From Achromobacter agilis (GTDB lineage Bacteria > Pseudomonadota > Gammaproteobacteria > Burkholderiales > Burkholderiaceae_B): 64,000 nucleotides of DNA. The translations under genes were made by a program, and so were the position numbers. Each line of letters begins with the position of its first letter. Positions within the stretch are counted from its first letter, which is position 1. The notes beneath the pieces were generated by a model. That model was not told the origin of the DNA. It saw only the letters and a program-made list of their open reading frames with translations, and did no database searches. Location of the stretch: contig NZ_UFQB01000027.1 in the NCBI RefSeq assembly GCF_900496965.1, positions 26,230-90,229 of the forward strand, written 5' to 3'. Shown piece after piece: positions 44,068 through 53,438 of this stretch.

Positions 44068-44826
44068 CTAGGCCTGCGGGCCGTAGGTGCCGGCCAGTGC
44101 GCGGGCGGCCTCCTGCATGCGCGGAAGCCAGGCGCGCGCGCCGTCGATGGAAAGCCGGGCCAGCGGCGCGTGCAGCGCCACGGCCGCGATCGCGCGGGAA
44201 CCGTGCAGGATGGGCACGGCCATGCAGACGATGCCGAGCAGGAATTCCTCGCGGTCGAAGCTGGCGCCTTCCTTCTTGATGGTGCGCAGTTCGCGCTCCA
44301 GGGCCGCCACGTCGCATAGCGTGTTGGGCGTATAGCGCGGCAGCGGCGCGGCCGAAAGCAGCCGTTCGCGCGCTTCCCGGCGCATGTGGGCCAGGAACAG
44401 CTTGCCGCTGGCCGAGCAGTGCAGGGGAACGCGCGAGCCGGATTGCAGGTTGACCCGCAGCGGCCAGGCGGTCTCGACGCGGTCCAGGTAGATGACTTCG
44501 TCGCCGTCCAGCATGGTGCAGTTGCAGGTTTCGCCGATTTCGTCGACCAGGCTGTCCAGGATGCGATGGCGTTCGCCGCGCAGCGGCGAATTGAGCAGGG
44601 TGTCGCGGGCCAGCGCGCTCAACCGGGGGCCGCTGACGTAGCTTTTGCCGGCGGGTTCGCGCAGCAGCATGCCGGCGTCGACCAGGCGCGACAGGATGCG
44701 CAGGACGGAGGGCTTGGGCAGGCCGGTGGCCTCGGTAAGCGCGGCCAGCGACACGGGGTGCTCGGCCTGGGCTACCTGTTCCAGCAGGGTCAGCGCGCGC
44801 AGGGCGGCGGAGGATTCGTCTTTCAT
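44068..44826 (-). CDS. IclR-family regulator divergent from xsc
   Basis: The 252-aa product has an N-terminal winged helix (SLAALTEATGLPKPSVLRILSRLVDAGMLLREP) and an effector domain (ETCNCTMLDGDEVIYLDRVETAWPLRVNL, PLHCSASGKLFLAHM). It is divergent from xsc over 161 bp, so it probably controls the sulfoacetaldehyde genes. A palindrome lies directly at its start. This is a second possible regulator beside TauR at the other end of the island. Confidence 0.9.
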   Translation of the reverse strand: MKDESSAALRALTLLEQVAQAEHPVSLAALTEATGLPKPSVLRILSRLVDAGMLLREPAGKSYVSGPRLSALARDTLLNSPLRGERHRILDSLVDEIGETCNCTMLDGDEVIYLDRVETAWPLRVNLQSGSRVPLHCSASGKLFLAHMRREARERLLSAAPLPRYTPNTLCDVAALERELRTIKKEGASFDREEFLLGIVCMAVPILHGSRAIAAVALHAPLARLSIDGARAWLPRMQEAARALAGTYGPQA

Positions 44827-44828
44827 CT

Positions 44829-44841
44829 TTCAATAATTGAA
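44829..44841. promoter_or_regulatory. Palindrome at the iclR/xsc divergent promoter
   Basis: TTCAATAATTGAA has perfect 6-bp arms around one base, 2 bp upstream of the IclR start codon. It is a candidate autoregulatory IclR operator. Confidence 0.45.
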
Positions 44842-44987
44842 GATTCGGCGGCGTGATCCCCATCCTCGCACGGATTTTGCAGAAAATGAAACGCCATGGG
44901 GTGGGATCGGTGGGCGTTCTGCTGCAGTATCGGATCACGCCGGCCAATATGCAATCCGACATGCGCCGGACTGCCAGGAGAGAGACC

Positions 44988-46799
44988 ATGAGCAGCAAGC
45001 AACACATGACCCCCAGCGAAGCGTTCGTCGAAACGCTGGTCGCCCAGGGCGTCAAGGACGTATTCGGTATCGTCGGCTCGGCCTTCATGGACGCGCTGGA
45101 CCTGTTCCCCGCGGCGGGCATCCGCTTCGTGCCGACGGTGCACGAGCAGGGCGCCGCGCATATGGCCGACGGCTATTCGCGCGTTACCGGCCGCCATGGC
45201 GTCTGCATCGCGCAGAACGGGCCGGGCATCACCAACTTCGTGACCGGCGTGGCCGCCGCCTACTGGGCCCACAGCCCGGTCGTGGCGATCACGCCCGAGA
45301 CCGGCACCTCGGGCATGGGCCTGGGCGGCTTCCAGGAAACCGAGCAGTTGCCGATCTTTTCGCGCATCACCAAATACCAGGCGCACGTGAACCGCTCCGA
45401 CCGCATGGCCGAGTTCACCGCCAAGGCGTTCGACAATGCCCTGGCCGAGCGCGGGCCGACCCAACTGAACATTCCGCGGGATTATTTCTACGGCGAGATC
45501 GACGTGGCCATTCCCGAGCCGCGCCGCGTCCGCCGCGGCCCCGGCTCGGATGAAGACCTGGAAGCGGCGGCGGCCCTGCTGGCGCAGGCCAAGTTCCCGG
45601 TGATCGTGGCGGGCGGCGGCGTCCTGTTCTCGGACGGGCAGGCCGAATGCGTGGCGCTGGCCGAACTGCTGGGCGCGCCGGTGGTCACCAGCTACCTGCA
45701 CAACGACGCCTTCCCGGCCAGCCATCCGCTGTGGTGCGGTCCGTTGGGCTACCAGGGCGCCAAGGCCGGCATGAAGCTGCTGTCGCAGGCCGACGTGGTG
45801 CTGGCGCTGGGCACGCGGCTGGGGCCCTTCGGCACCTTGCCGCAGCACGGGCTGGACTACTGGCCGCAGGGCGCGCGCATCATCCAGGTCGATGCGGACC
45901 ATCGCATGCTGGGCCTGGTGCGTCCGATATCGGTCGGCATTTGCGGCGACGCCAAGCCCGCCGCCGCCGCGCTCGCCGCCAGGCTGCAGGGGCGGGACGT
46001 GGCCTGCGTGCGCACCAAGGCGGCGCGCGGCGAACAGATCGCCGCGCAGAAGGCCGAATGGGAAAACGAGCTCGACAGCTGGTCGCACGAACGCGACGAC
46101 TGGAGCCTGGACATCATCGAGCAGGGCGGCGGCCGCATGCATCCGCGCCGCATGCTGCGCGAACTTGAACGCGCCATGCCCAAGCACGTGATGGTCTCCA
46201 CCGATATCGGCAACATCTGCTCGGTGTCCAACAGCTACCTGCGCTTCGACGAGCCGAATTCGATGCTGGCCGCCATGAGCTTCGGCAACTGCGGCTATGC
46301 CTTGCCGGCGCTGATCGGCGCCAAGCTCGGCCGCCCAGACCGGCCGGCCGTGGCCTACGTGGGCGACGGCGCCTGGTGCATGAGCTTCCAGGAGCTGCTG
46401 ACCTGCGTGCGCGAACAGATCCCGGTGACGGCGGTGGTGTTCCACAACGGCCAATGGGGCGCCGAGAAGAAGAACCAGGTGGACTTCTACGGCCGGCGCT
46501 TCGTCGGCAGCAACCTGAAGAACCCGAACTTCTCCGAGCTGGCGCGGGCCATGGGCGCGGAAGGCATCCGCGTGGAGCATGCCGACCAGGTGGGCGCGGC
46601 GCTGCAAGCCGCCTGCCGCGCGCAGTCCGAAGGCAAGACCACCGTGCTGGAAATGATGGTCAGCCAGGAGCTCGGGGACCCGTTCCGGCGCGACGCGTTG
46701 AAGCAGCCCGTGCGCTTCCTGGACAAGTACAAGCCGTACGTGAACCAGCCGTTCAGCCCGGGCGAAGTGCCGCTGCCGATCGATCCCATCCGGGGCTGA
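44988..46799 (+). CDS. xsc: Sulfoacetaldehyde acetyltransferase
   Basis: TPP enzyme that converts sulfoacetaldehyde and phosphate to acetyl phosphate and sulfite. The 603-aa product matches the family length and starts SSKQHMTPSEAFVETLVAQGVKDVFGIVGSAFMDALDLF. VHEQGAAHMADGYSRVTG holds the cofactor-activating Glu, and YVGDGAWCMSFQELLTCVREQIPVTAVVFHNGQWGAEKKNQ is the TPP/Mg site and the Xsc-specific end. CAGGAGAGA precedes ATG 44988; the open frame extends 45 codons upstream. It is followed by pta and is the key marker of sulfonate dissimilation. Confidence 0.96.
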   Translation: MSSKQHMTPSEAFVETLVAQGVKDVFGIVGSAFMDALDLFPAAGIRFVPTVHEQGAAHMADGYSRVTGRHGVCIAQNGPGITNFVTGVAAAYWAHSPVVAITPETGTSGMGLGGFQETEQLPIFSRITKYQAHVNRSDRMAEFTAKAFDNALAERGPTQLNIPRDYFYGEIDVAIPEPRRVRRGPGSDEDLEAAAALLAQAKFPVIVAGGGVLFSDGQAECVALAELLGAPVVTSYLHNDAFPASHPLWCGPLGYQGAKAGMKLLSQADVVLALGTRLGPFGTLPQHGLDYWPQGARIIQVDADHRMLGLVRPISVGICGDAKPAAAALAARLQGRDVACVRTKAARGEQIAAQKAEWENELDSWSHERDDWSLDIIEQGGGRMHPRRMLRELERAMPKHVMVSTDIGNICSVSNSYLRFDEPNSMLAAMSFGNCGYALPALIGAKLGRPDRPAVAYVGDGAWCMSFQELLTCVREQIPVTAVVFHNGQWGAEKKNQVDFYGRRFVGSNLKNPNFSELARAMGAEGIRVEHADQVGAALQAACRAQSEGKTTVLEMMVSQELGDPFRRDALKQPVRFLDKYKPYVNQPFSPGEVPLPIDPIRG

Positions 46800-46883
46800 T
46801 CGCGACGCACCCGGCGCGGCGCCGTCCGCGCCGGGTTTCCCCGGCTTGGCCCTGCGGATCGTCCGCGGCAGGAGCACAGAAAC

Positions 46884-47858
46884 ATGGAAAGCGATCGATT
46901 GTTCGAGCCGCTGCGCAGCGCTGCGCTGTCGGCGGGGCGCCTGCGCACGGCAGTGGCCTATCCCCTGTGCCCCACGAGCCTGGGCGCAGCGGTCCAGGCG
47001 CGCGACGCGGGCTACATCGAACCGGTGCTGGTGGGGCCGGCACGCCGGCTGCGGCCGCTGATGGCGGAGGCGGGCCTGGCCGAGGGCGAGCTGGAGGTAG
47101 TCGATACGCCGGACGACGAAAAGCAGGCGGCCTGCGCGGCTGCCGCGCTGGCGCGCGACGGCACCGTGCGCATGCTGATGAAGGGAAGCCTGCACACCGA
47201 CCACTTCATGTCGGCCGTGGTGGCGCGCGACGCCGGACTGCGCACCGCCAGGCGCATCAGCCACGCCTTCGTGATGGCGGTGGCGGCCTATCCCAAGCTC
47301 TTCATCCTGACCGACGCGGCGGTCAATATCGCGCCCACCTTGCAGGAGAAGGCGGACATCGCGCAGAACGCCATCGACCTGGCGCGCGCGCTGGGCGTGG
47401 CGCGGCCCAAGCTGGCGGTGCTGTGCGCCACCGAATCGGTCAATCCGTCGATGCCTGCCACGCTGGACGCGGCGGCCCTGTCGAAGATGGCCGATCGCCA
47501 TCAGATCCAGGGTGGAGAGATCGACGGCCCGCTGGCGTTCGACAACGCCATTTCGCGCATGGCGGCGGACCAGAAGGGCATCGTGTCGAACGTGGCCGGG
47601 GATGCCGACATCCTGCTCGTGCCGGACATCGAGGCCGGCAACATGCTCTACAAGGAGCTGACGTGGCTGGCCGGCGCGGGCACGGCGGGGCTGGTGCTGG
47701 GCACTCGCGTGCCGGTGCTGCTGACGAGCCGCTCCGATTCCGTGCTGGCCCGCGTGAACAGCTGCGCGGTGGCCGCGCTGTACGCGCGCGCTCGCCGGCT
47801 GACCGCCGCGCCCGCGCTGCCGGCCCTGGCTCCAAAAAGTCCGGCGGTTTGGTACTAA
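46884..47858 (+). CDS. pta: Phosphate acetyltransferase
   Basis: The 324-aa PTA/PTB-fold enzyme converts the acetyl phosphate released by Xsc to acetyl-CoA. Conserved segments are LMKGSLHTDHFMSAVV, RISHAFVMAVAAYPKLFILTDAAVNIAPTLQEKADIAQNAI, and GIVSNVAGDADILLVPDIEAGNMLYKELTWLAGA. The xsc-pta order is typical of taurine-degrading bacteria. It lies 84 bp after xsc. Confidence 0.93.
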   Translation: MESDRLFEPLRSAALSAGRLRTAVAYPLCPTSLGAAVQARDAGYIEPVLVGPARRLRPLMAEAGLAEGELEVVDTPDDEKQAACAAAALARDGTVRMLMKGSLHTDHFMSAVVARDAGLRTARRISHAFVMAVAAYPKLFILTDAAVNIAPTLQEKADIAQNAIDLARALGVARPKLAVLCATESVNPSMPATLDAAALSKMADRHQIQGGEIDGPLAFDNAISRMAADQKGIVSNVAGDADILLVPDIEAGNMLYKELTWLAGAGTAGLVLGTRVPVLLTSRSDSVLARVNSCAVAALYARARRLTAAPALPALAPKSPAVWY

Positions 47859-47939
47859 GCCCGAGCCCGCAGGCTGGCTACGCTACCTCCAAGACCATCC
47901 ATTGAATGGCCCGTGAGACAGAACACTAAGGGGTTGAAC

Positions 47940-49517
47940 ATGCGCAGCGCAAGAAAATACTTGACGACGATGTTGGCCGCGTTGGCCATGACGGGCGCCT
48001 CCATGGCGGCGGACGCTCCCAAGCGGGGCGGCACGCTGGTTATCGGTTCGACGCAGGTGCCGCGGCACCTGAACGGCGCGGTCCAGTCGGGCACCGCGAC
48101 CGCGCTGCCCAGCGCGCAGCTGTTCGCCAGCCCGCTGCGCTACGACGCCGACTGGAAACCGCAGCCCTATCTGGCGCAATCCTGGGAGCTCGCGCCGGAC
48201 GGCAAGTCGCTGACGCTGCGCCTGCGCAAGGACGCGCTATTCCACGATGGCAAGCCGGTTACCTCGGCGGACGTGGCGTTCTCGGTCATGGCCGTCAAGA
48301 AGAACCATCCGTTCCAGACCATGTTCGCGCCCGTGGAGGCCGTCGACACGCCGGATCCCTATACGGCGGTGCTGCGCATGAGCAAGCCGCATCCGGCCAT
48401 TCTGCTGGCGCTGTCGCCGGCCTTGATGCCCGTGCTGCCCAAGCACATCTACGACGACGGCCAGGACCTGAAAACGCATCCGCGCAACTCGGCCAACGTG
48501 GTCGGTTCCGGCCCGTTCGTGTTCAAGGAATTCAAGCCGGGCCAGGAGATCGTGCTGGAGCGGTTCGACAAGTTCTTCCTGCCTGGAAAACCCTACCTGG
48601 ACCGGATCGTCGTGAAGATCAATCCGGACGCCACCAACCTGCTGATCGGGCTGGAACGCGGCGACATCGCGGCCCTGCCGTTCATGACCGAACCGACCAT
48701 CCTGCGGCGCGCCAAGGATAATCCGGCCATCGCCATGACCAGCAAGGGCTACGAAGGCATCGGGGCGCTGAGCTGGCTGGCCTTCAACACGGCCCGCAAG
48801 CCGCTGAACGACGTGCGGGTGCGCCAGGCCATCGCGTACGCGATCGACAAGGGCTTCATCACCAAGGCGCTGAACGCGGGCTTCGCGTCGCCCGCGAACG
48901 GCCCGATCATCGGCACGAGCCCGTTCGCCAGCCAGGACGTCAAGAAATACCCGCTGGACCTGAAGAAGTCCGAGCAGCTGCTGGAAGAAGCGGGCTTCAA
49001 GAAGGACGGCAAGGGTGAGCGCCTGTCGCTTACCGTGGACTACATGCCAGGTTCCGACGTGCAGGGTAAGAACGTGGCCGAGTATCTGCGCAGCCAGCTG
49101 AAGAAGGTCGGCATTGCCGTGCAGGTGCGCGCGTCGCCGGACTTCCCGACCTGGGCCAAGCGCATCGCCAGCCACGATTTCGACATGACCACCGACATCG
49201 TCTTCAACTGGGGCGATCCCGTGATCGGCGTGCACCGCACCTATCTGTCCAGCAACATCCGCGACATCATCTGGACCAACACGCAGTCCTACTCCAATCC
49301 CAAGGTCGATACCCTGCTCGAGCAGGCGGGCACGGAGACCGATCTGGACAAGCGTCGCGCGCTGTATGGCGAATTCCAGCGCATCGTCACCGAAGACCTG
49401 CCCATCGATTTCCTGACCGTGATCCCGTACCACACCTTGACGTCCAAGAAGGTGCACGCCTTGCCCGAGGGGATCTGGGGCGTCATGTCGCCGATGGACG
49501 ATACGTACCTGCAGTAA
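47940..49517 (+). CDS. Peptide-type ABC transporter binding protein (SBP family 5)
   Basis: The 525-aa product has a signal peptide ending SMAAD (near residue 24) and the family-5 domain (PKRGGTLVIGSTQVPRHLNGAV, LAQSWELAPDGKSLTLRLRKDALFHDGKPVTSADVAFS, GSGPFVFKEFKPGQEIVLERFD). It is of the DppA/OppA type that binds peptides, glutathione, nickel and other amides. AAGGGG precedes ATG 47940. Position inside a taurine island suggests a sulfonate amide or peptide ligand; the ligand cannot be read from sequence. Confidence 0.92.
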   Translation: MRSARKYLTTMLAALAMTGASMAADAPKRGGTLVIGSTQVPRHLNGAVQSGTATALPSAQLFASPLRYDADWKPQPYLAQSWELAPDGKSLTLRLRKDALFHDGKPVTSADVAFSVMAVKKNHPFQTMFAPVEAVDTPDPYTAVLRMSKPHPAILLALSPALMPVLPKHIYDDGQDLKTHPRNSANVVGSGPFVFKEFKPGQEIVLERFDKFFLPGKPYLDRIVVKINPDATNLLIGLERGDIAALPFMTEPTILRRAKDNPAIAMTSKGYEGIGALSWLAFNTARKPLNDVRVRQAIAYAIDKGFITKALNAGFASPANGPIIGTSPFASQDVKKYPLDLKKSEQLLEEAGFKKDGKGERLSLTVDYMPGSDVQGKNVAEYLRSQLKKVGIAVQVRASPDFPTWAKRIASHDFDMTTDIVFNWGDPVIGVHRTYLSSNIRDIIWTNTQSYSNPKVDTLLEQAGTETDLDKRRALYGEFQRIVTEDLPIDFLTVIPYHTLTSKKVHALPEGIWGVMSPMDDTYLQ

Positions 49518-49527
49518 GGAGGCCGCC

Positions 49528-50496
49528 ATGACGCGCTATCTCTTGCGCCGCCTGGCCTATGCGCTGGTGCTGCTGCTGGCCGTGGTGACGCTGAATTTCC
49601 TGCTGATCCACATCTCGCCGGGGGATCCGGTCGAGACGATCGCCGGGTCGATGGGCGGCATTAGCGAAGAGCTGCGCGCACAGCTGCGCACGCAGTACGG
49701 GCTGGACAAGCCCTTCCTGGTGCAACTGGGCTTGTACCTGTCACAGGTGCTGCGCGGCGACCTGGGCTATTCCTACTTTTTCAACGTATCGGTGGCCCAG
49801 CTGATCTGGGAGCGCGTGCCGGCCACGCTGCTGCTGGTGGTGACCTCGGTGCTGGGCGCGTTCCTGGTGGGCACGCTGCTGGGCACGCTGGCCGCGCGCA
49901 GGCCCAACGGGCCGCTGTCGCAGGGCATCACGCTGCTGTCCGTCGTGGGCTATTCGGCGCCGGTGTTCTGGACCGGCATCATCCTGATCCTGCTGTTCGC
50001 CTCGGTGCTGCCGATTTTTCCGGTCTCCGACATGCGTTCGGCCGGCGGCCCGGAAGACGGGTGGGCAGGGGTGCTGGACGTGCTGCACCACCTGGTCCTG
50101 CCGGCCTTCACGCTGGCCTTCGTGTACCTGGCGCAGTACAGCCGGCTGGCGCGCGCCAGCGTCATGGAGGCCCTGTCCGCCGATTACATCCGCACCGCCC
50201 GTGCCAAGGGCCTGCCGGAGCGTTCGGTCCTGTACAAGCACGCGCTGCGCAACGGCGTGCTGCCGGTGGTGACCATGCTGGGCCTGCAGTTCGGCAATGT
50301 GCTGGCGGGCGCCATCCTGGTCGAAACGGTTTTCAACTGGCCCGGGCTGGGACGCCTGGCATTCGACTCCGTGCTCAGGCGCGACTACCCCACGCTGCTG
50401 GGGATTCTGCTGTTCGCATCGCTGCTCGTGGTGGTGATGAACCAGCTCACCGATCTGGCCTACCGCCTGATCGATCCCAGGATCAAGACGACATGA
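49528..50496 (+). CDS. Peptide-type ABC permease, DppB-like
   Basis: The 322-aa permease has about six membrane helices. It starts TRYLLRRLAYALVLLLAVVTLNFLLIHISPGDPVE, the DppB/OppB signature, and has the EAA loop DYIRTARAKGLPERSVLYKHALRNGVLPV. It begins 10 bp after the binding protein and overlaps the next permease by 4 bp. Confidence 0.93.
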   Translation: MTRYLLRRLAYALVLLLAVVTLNFLLIHISPGDPVETIAGSMGGISEELRAQLRTQYGLDKPFLVQLGLYLSQVLRGDLGYSYFFNVSVAQLIWERVPATLLLVVTSVLGAFLVGTLLGTLAARRPNGPLSQGITLLSVVGYSAPVFWTGIILILLFASVLPIFPVSDMRSAGGPEDGWAGVLDVLHHLVLPAFTLAFVYLAQYSRLARASVMEALSADYIRTARAKGLPERSVLYKHALRNGVLPVVTMLGLQFGNVLAGAILVETVFNWPGLGRLAFDSVLRRDYPTLLGILLFASLLVVVMNQLTDLAYRLIDPRIKTT

Positions 50497-51395
50497 GCCA
50501 AGTTCCTTCCGCCGTTCCCATTGCCGCCCCGACAGGCGCGGCGGCCCGGCCGCTGGCGCGGCAATCCTACGAGGCCCTGCGGGTGTTCGTGCGCAATCCC
50601 TCCGCGGTGGCCGGCGTGTTGCTGCTGGCGGCCATCCTGGCGGTGACGATTTTCGGGCCCATGCTGATGAATGCGGATCCGTTCGAGATCGCCGGCGCGC
50701 CGATGAGCCCGCCGGGGGAGGACGCGCTATTGGGCACGGACTACCTGGGGCGCGACGTGCTGACCGGCATGGTCTATGGCGGCCGGGCCACTTTGCTGGT
50801 CGGCGTGGTGGCCGCCGTGCTGTCCATGGCCATCGGCCTGACGGTCGGGGCGCTGGCGGGCTACTACGGGGGATGGGTCGACGAAACGCTGATGCGCATC
50901 ACCGAGTTTTTCCAGGTGTTGCCTACGTTGTTGTTCGCCATGGTGCTGGTGACGCTGTTCTCTCCTTCGCTTGCGACCATCGCGGTTGCGATCGGCGTGG
51001 TCAGCTGGACCGGAACGGCGCGGCTGGCGCGCGGCGAATTCCTACGGCTGAAACGGCGCGAGTACGTGCTGGCGGAACGGGTGATCGGCGCGGGGGATGC
51101 GCGCATCATCTGGCGGGTGATCCTGCCCAATGCGCTGGCGCCGCTGATCGTGTCGGCCACGCTGGCCATCGGCATGGCGATCCTGTTCGAGGCCGGCCTG
51201 TCGTTCCTGGGGCTGGGCGATCCGAACATCATGAGCTGGGGGCTCATGATCGGCAGCAACCGGCCCTACATCCTGACGGCCTGGTGGGCCGTTACCTTGC
51301 CGGGGGCAGCCATTTTCGTGACGGTGCTGGCGGTCAGCCTGATCGGCGACGGCCTGAACGACGCGCTCAATCCCAACTCGCGGGGGCGCTCATGA
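50493..51395 (+). CDS. Peptide-type ABC permease, DppC-like
   Basis: The 300-aa permease with LLGTDYLGRDVLTGMVYGGRATLLVGVVAA (the DppC periplasmic signature) and the EAA loop EYVLAERVIGAGDARIIWRVILPNALAPLIVSATL. About six membrane helices. ATG 50493 overlaps the DppB-like stop; it overlaps the following ATPase gene likewise. Confidence 0.93.
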   Translation: MSQVPSAVPIAAPTGAAARPLARQSYEALRVFVRNPSAVAGVLLLAAILAVTIFGPMLMNADPFEIAGAPMSPPGEDALLGTDYLGRDVLTGMVYGGRATLLVGVVAAVLSMAIGLTVGALAGYYGGWVDETLMRITEFFQVLPTLLFAMVLVTLFSPSLATIAVAIGVVSWTGTARLARGEFLRLKRREYVLAERVIGAGDARIIWRVILPNALAPLIVSATLAIGMAILFEAGLSFLGLGDPNIMSWGLMIGSNRPYILTAWWAVTLPGAAIFVTVLAVSLIGDGLNDALNPNSRGRS

Positions 51396-52393
51396 ACGCC
51401 ATGGACCACGTTCCCGTCCTCGAAGTGGACCGTCTGAGCCTGGAATTCCGCGTGCGCGGGCGCGTGGCCGAGGTGCTGAGCGCGGTGAGCTTCGACCTGC
51501 GCCCGGGCGAGACGCTCTGTCTGGTGGGCGAGTCCGGTTGCGGCAAGAGCATGACGGCGCTGGCCATCATGCGCCTGATTCCGCCGCTGGGCCACATCGG
51601 CGCCGGCAGCGTGCGCCTGCGCGGCGACAACTTGGCCGACCATGACGAAGAGGCGATGCGGCAGGTGCGGGGCAACAAGATTTCCATGATCTTCCAGGAG
51701 CCCATGACCGCGCTGAACCCGGTGTACACGGTGGGCGACCAGATCGCGGAACCGCTGCGGCTGCACCAGGGCATGGGCAAGGCTCAGGCGCGCGCACGCG
51801 CCATCGACATGCTGAAGTCGGTCGGAATTCCCTTGCCGGAGCGGCGCGTGGACGACTATCCGCACCAGATGTCCGGCGGCATGCGGCAGCGGGTGATGAT
51901 CGCCATCGCGCTGGCCTGCGACCCGGATGTCCTGATCGCCGACGAGCCGACCACCGCGCTGGACGTGACGGTGCAGGCGCAGATTTTCGATCTGCTGCGC
52001 GAGCAGCAGGCGCGGCGCGGCACCGCCGTGCTGCTGATTACGCACGACATGGGCGCGGTGTCCGAGATGGCCGACCGCGTCGTGGTGATGTATGGCGGGC
52101 GGGTGGTGGAGCAGGGCGGCGTCCGCGAGATCCTGGCGCATCCGAGCCACCCCTATACCCGCGGGCTGATCGCCTGCCTGCCCGAACTGGACCGCGAACC
52201 CACCGACATCCGTCCGGACCTGCCGGAGATTCCCGGCGTGGTGCCGTCGGTGTGGGAGCGCGGCTCGGGCTGTCCGTTCCTGGAACGCTGCGGCCAGGCG
52301 ATGCCCCGCTGCCGGGACACCTTTCCGCCGCTGACGCGCGTCGGCGGCACGCAGGAAGTGGCCTGCTGGCTGTATCCGGAGGCCAAGCCATGA
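51392..52393 (+). CDS. Peptide-type ABC ATP-binding protein, DppD-like
   Basis: The 333-aa ATPase has Walker [14 protein letters not shown]-loop [20 protein letters not shown], signature [15 protein letters not shown] and Walker [19 protein letters not shown]. The C-terminal oligopeptide extension [22 protein letters not shown] has the Cys spacing (CxxxxxCxxxxxxC) that carries an Fe-S cluster in some homologues. Four-base overlaps on both sides. Confidence 0.94.
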   Translation: MNAMDHVPVLEVDRLSLEFRVRGRVAEVLSAVSFDLRPGETLCLVGESGCGKSMTALAIMRLIPPLGHIGAGSVRLRGDNLADHDEEAMRQVRGNKISMIFQEPMTALNPVYTVGDQIAEPLRLHQGMGKAQARARAIDMLKSVGIPLPERRVDDYPHQMSGGMRQRVMIAIALACDPDVLIADEPTTALDVTVQAQIFDLLREQQARRGTAVLLITHDMGAVSEMADRVVVMYGGRVVEQGGVREILAHPSHPYTRGLIACLPELDREPTDIRPDLPEIPGVVPSVWERGSGCPFLERCGQAMPRCRDTFPPLTRVGGTQEVACWLYPEAKP

Positions 52394-53412
52394 CACAGCC
52401 GAATGCCCCCGCCTTACTGTCGGTGCGGGATCTTGCCGTGCATTTCCCTATCGGCGGCCGCGGCCGCGATGGCAAGCCGATAGTCGTCAAGGCCGTGGAC
52501 GGCGTGTCTTTCGAACTGGCGCGCGGACGCACCCTGGCGATCGTGGGCGAGTCCGGATCGGGCAAGACCACGACGGCGCTTTCGGTGCTGCGCCTGGCCG
52601 ACCCGACCTCGGGCTCCATCCATTTCGACGGCACCGACCTGACCGCCTTGCGCGGCGCCGACCTGCGCCGCATGCGGCGGCGCCTGCAGCTCGTGTTCCA
52701 GGATCCGTATTCGTCGCTCAATCCGCGCCAGCGGGCGGGTGACATCGTGCGTTCGCCGCTGGACCTGATGGGCATCGACCCGCCCGGCGGCCGCGAAGCG
52801 CGCGTGGCCCGGATGTTCGAGCTGGTCGGATTGCGCCCGGAGCAGCGCCAGCTGTTTCCGCACCAGTTCTCGGGCGGGCAGCGGCAGCGCCTGAACGTGG
52901 CGCGCGCGCTGGCCAGCGCGCCCGATCTGATCGTGTGCGACGAGCCGGTCTCCGCGCTGGACATCGCGATCCGGGCGCAGATCCTGAACCTGCTGCGGCG
53001 GATCCAGCGCGAGCAGGGGCAGTCCTTCCTTTTCATTTCCCACGACATGGCGGTGGTCGAGCACATCTGCGACGACATCGCCGTCATGTACCTGGGCAAG
53101 ATCATCGAGCAGACCTCGCGGCAAGCATTCTTCTCGCGTCCACTGCATCCCTATAGCGTGGCCCTGATGTCGGCGGTGCCGACGGTCAAGGGCGGGCGCG
53201 AGCTCGCCGCGCGGCGGGTGCGGCTGGCGGGGGATCCGCCCAGCCCGGTGGACCCGCCGCCCGGCTGCCGCTTCGCGGGGCGCTGTCCGGCCGCGCAGCC
53301 GCTGTGCGCAACGAGCGAGCCGGCGCTGCGGGAAGTCGCCCCGGGCCACCGCGTGGCCTGCCATTTCGTTGAATCCCGCAACGGCGTCCTCGAGTCGCCG
53401 CTGCGGGGCTGA
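52390..53412 (+). CDS. Peptide-type ABC ATP-binding protein, DppF-like
   Basis: The 340-aa ATPase has Walker A GESGSGKTTTAL, VFQDPYSSLNPRQRAGDI, signature FSGGQRQRLNVARAL, and VCDEPVSALDIAIRAQILNLL. The C-terminal domain GCRFAGRCPAAQPLCATSEPAL again has three Cys. With DppD it forms the heterodimeric motor. It overlaps DppD by 4 bp and ends 26 bp before the amidohydrolase gene. Confidence 0.94.
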   Translation: MTQPNAPALLSVRDLAVHFPIGGRGRDGKPIVVKAVDGVSFELARGRTLAIVGESGSGKTTTALSVLRLADPTSGSIHFDGTDLTALRGADLRRMRRRLQLVFQDPYSSLNPRQRAGDIVRSPLDLMGIDPPGGREARVARMFELVGLRPEQRQLFPHQFSGGQRQRLNVARALASAPDLIVCDEPVSALDIAIRAQILNLLRRIQREQGQSFLFISHDMAVVEHICDDIAVMYLGKIIEQTSRQAFFSRPLHPYSVALMSAVPTVKGGRELAARRVRLAGDPPSPVDPPPGCRFAGRCPAAQPLCATSEPALREVAPGHRVACHFVESRNGVLESPLRG

Positions 53413-53438
53413 ACCCAGGAAGTCCAGAGGAGAGCCAG

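Noticed and set aside
44823..47501. 892-codon minus-strand frame opposite xsc and pta
   Set aside because: Shadow frame; both genes on the plus strand have complete catalytic motifs.
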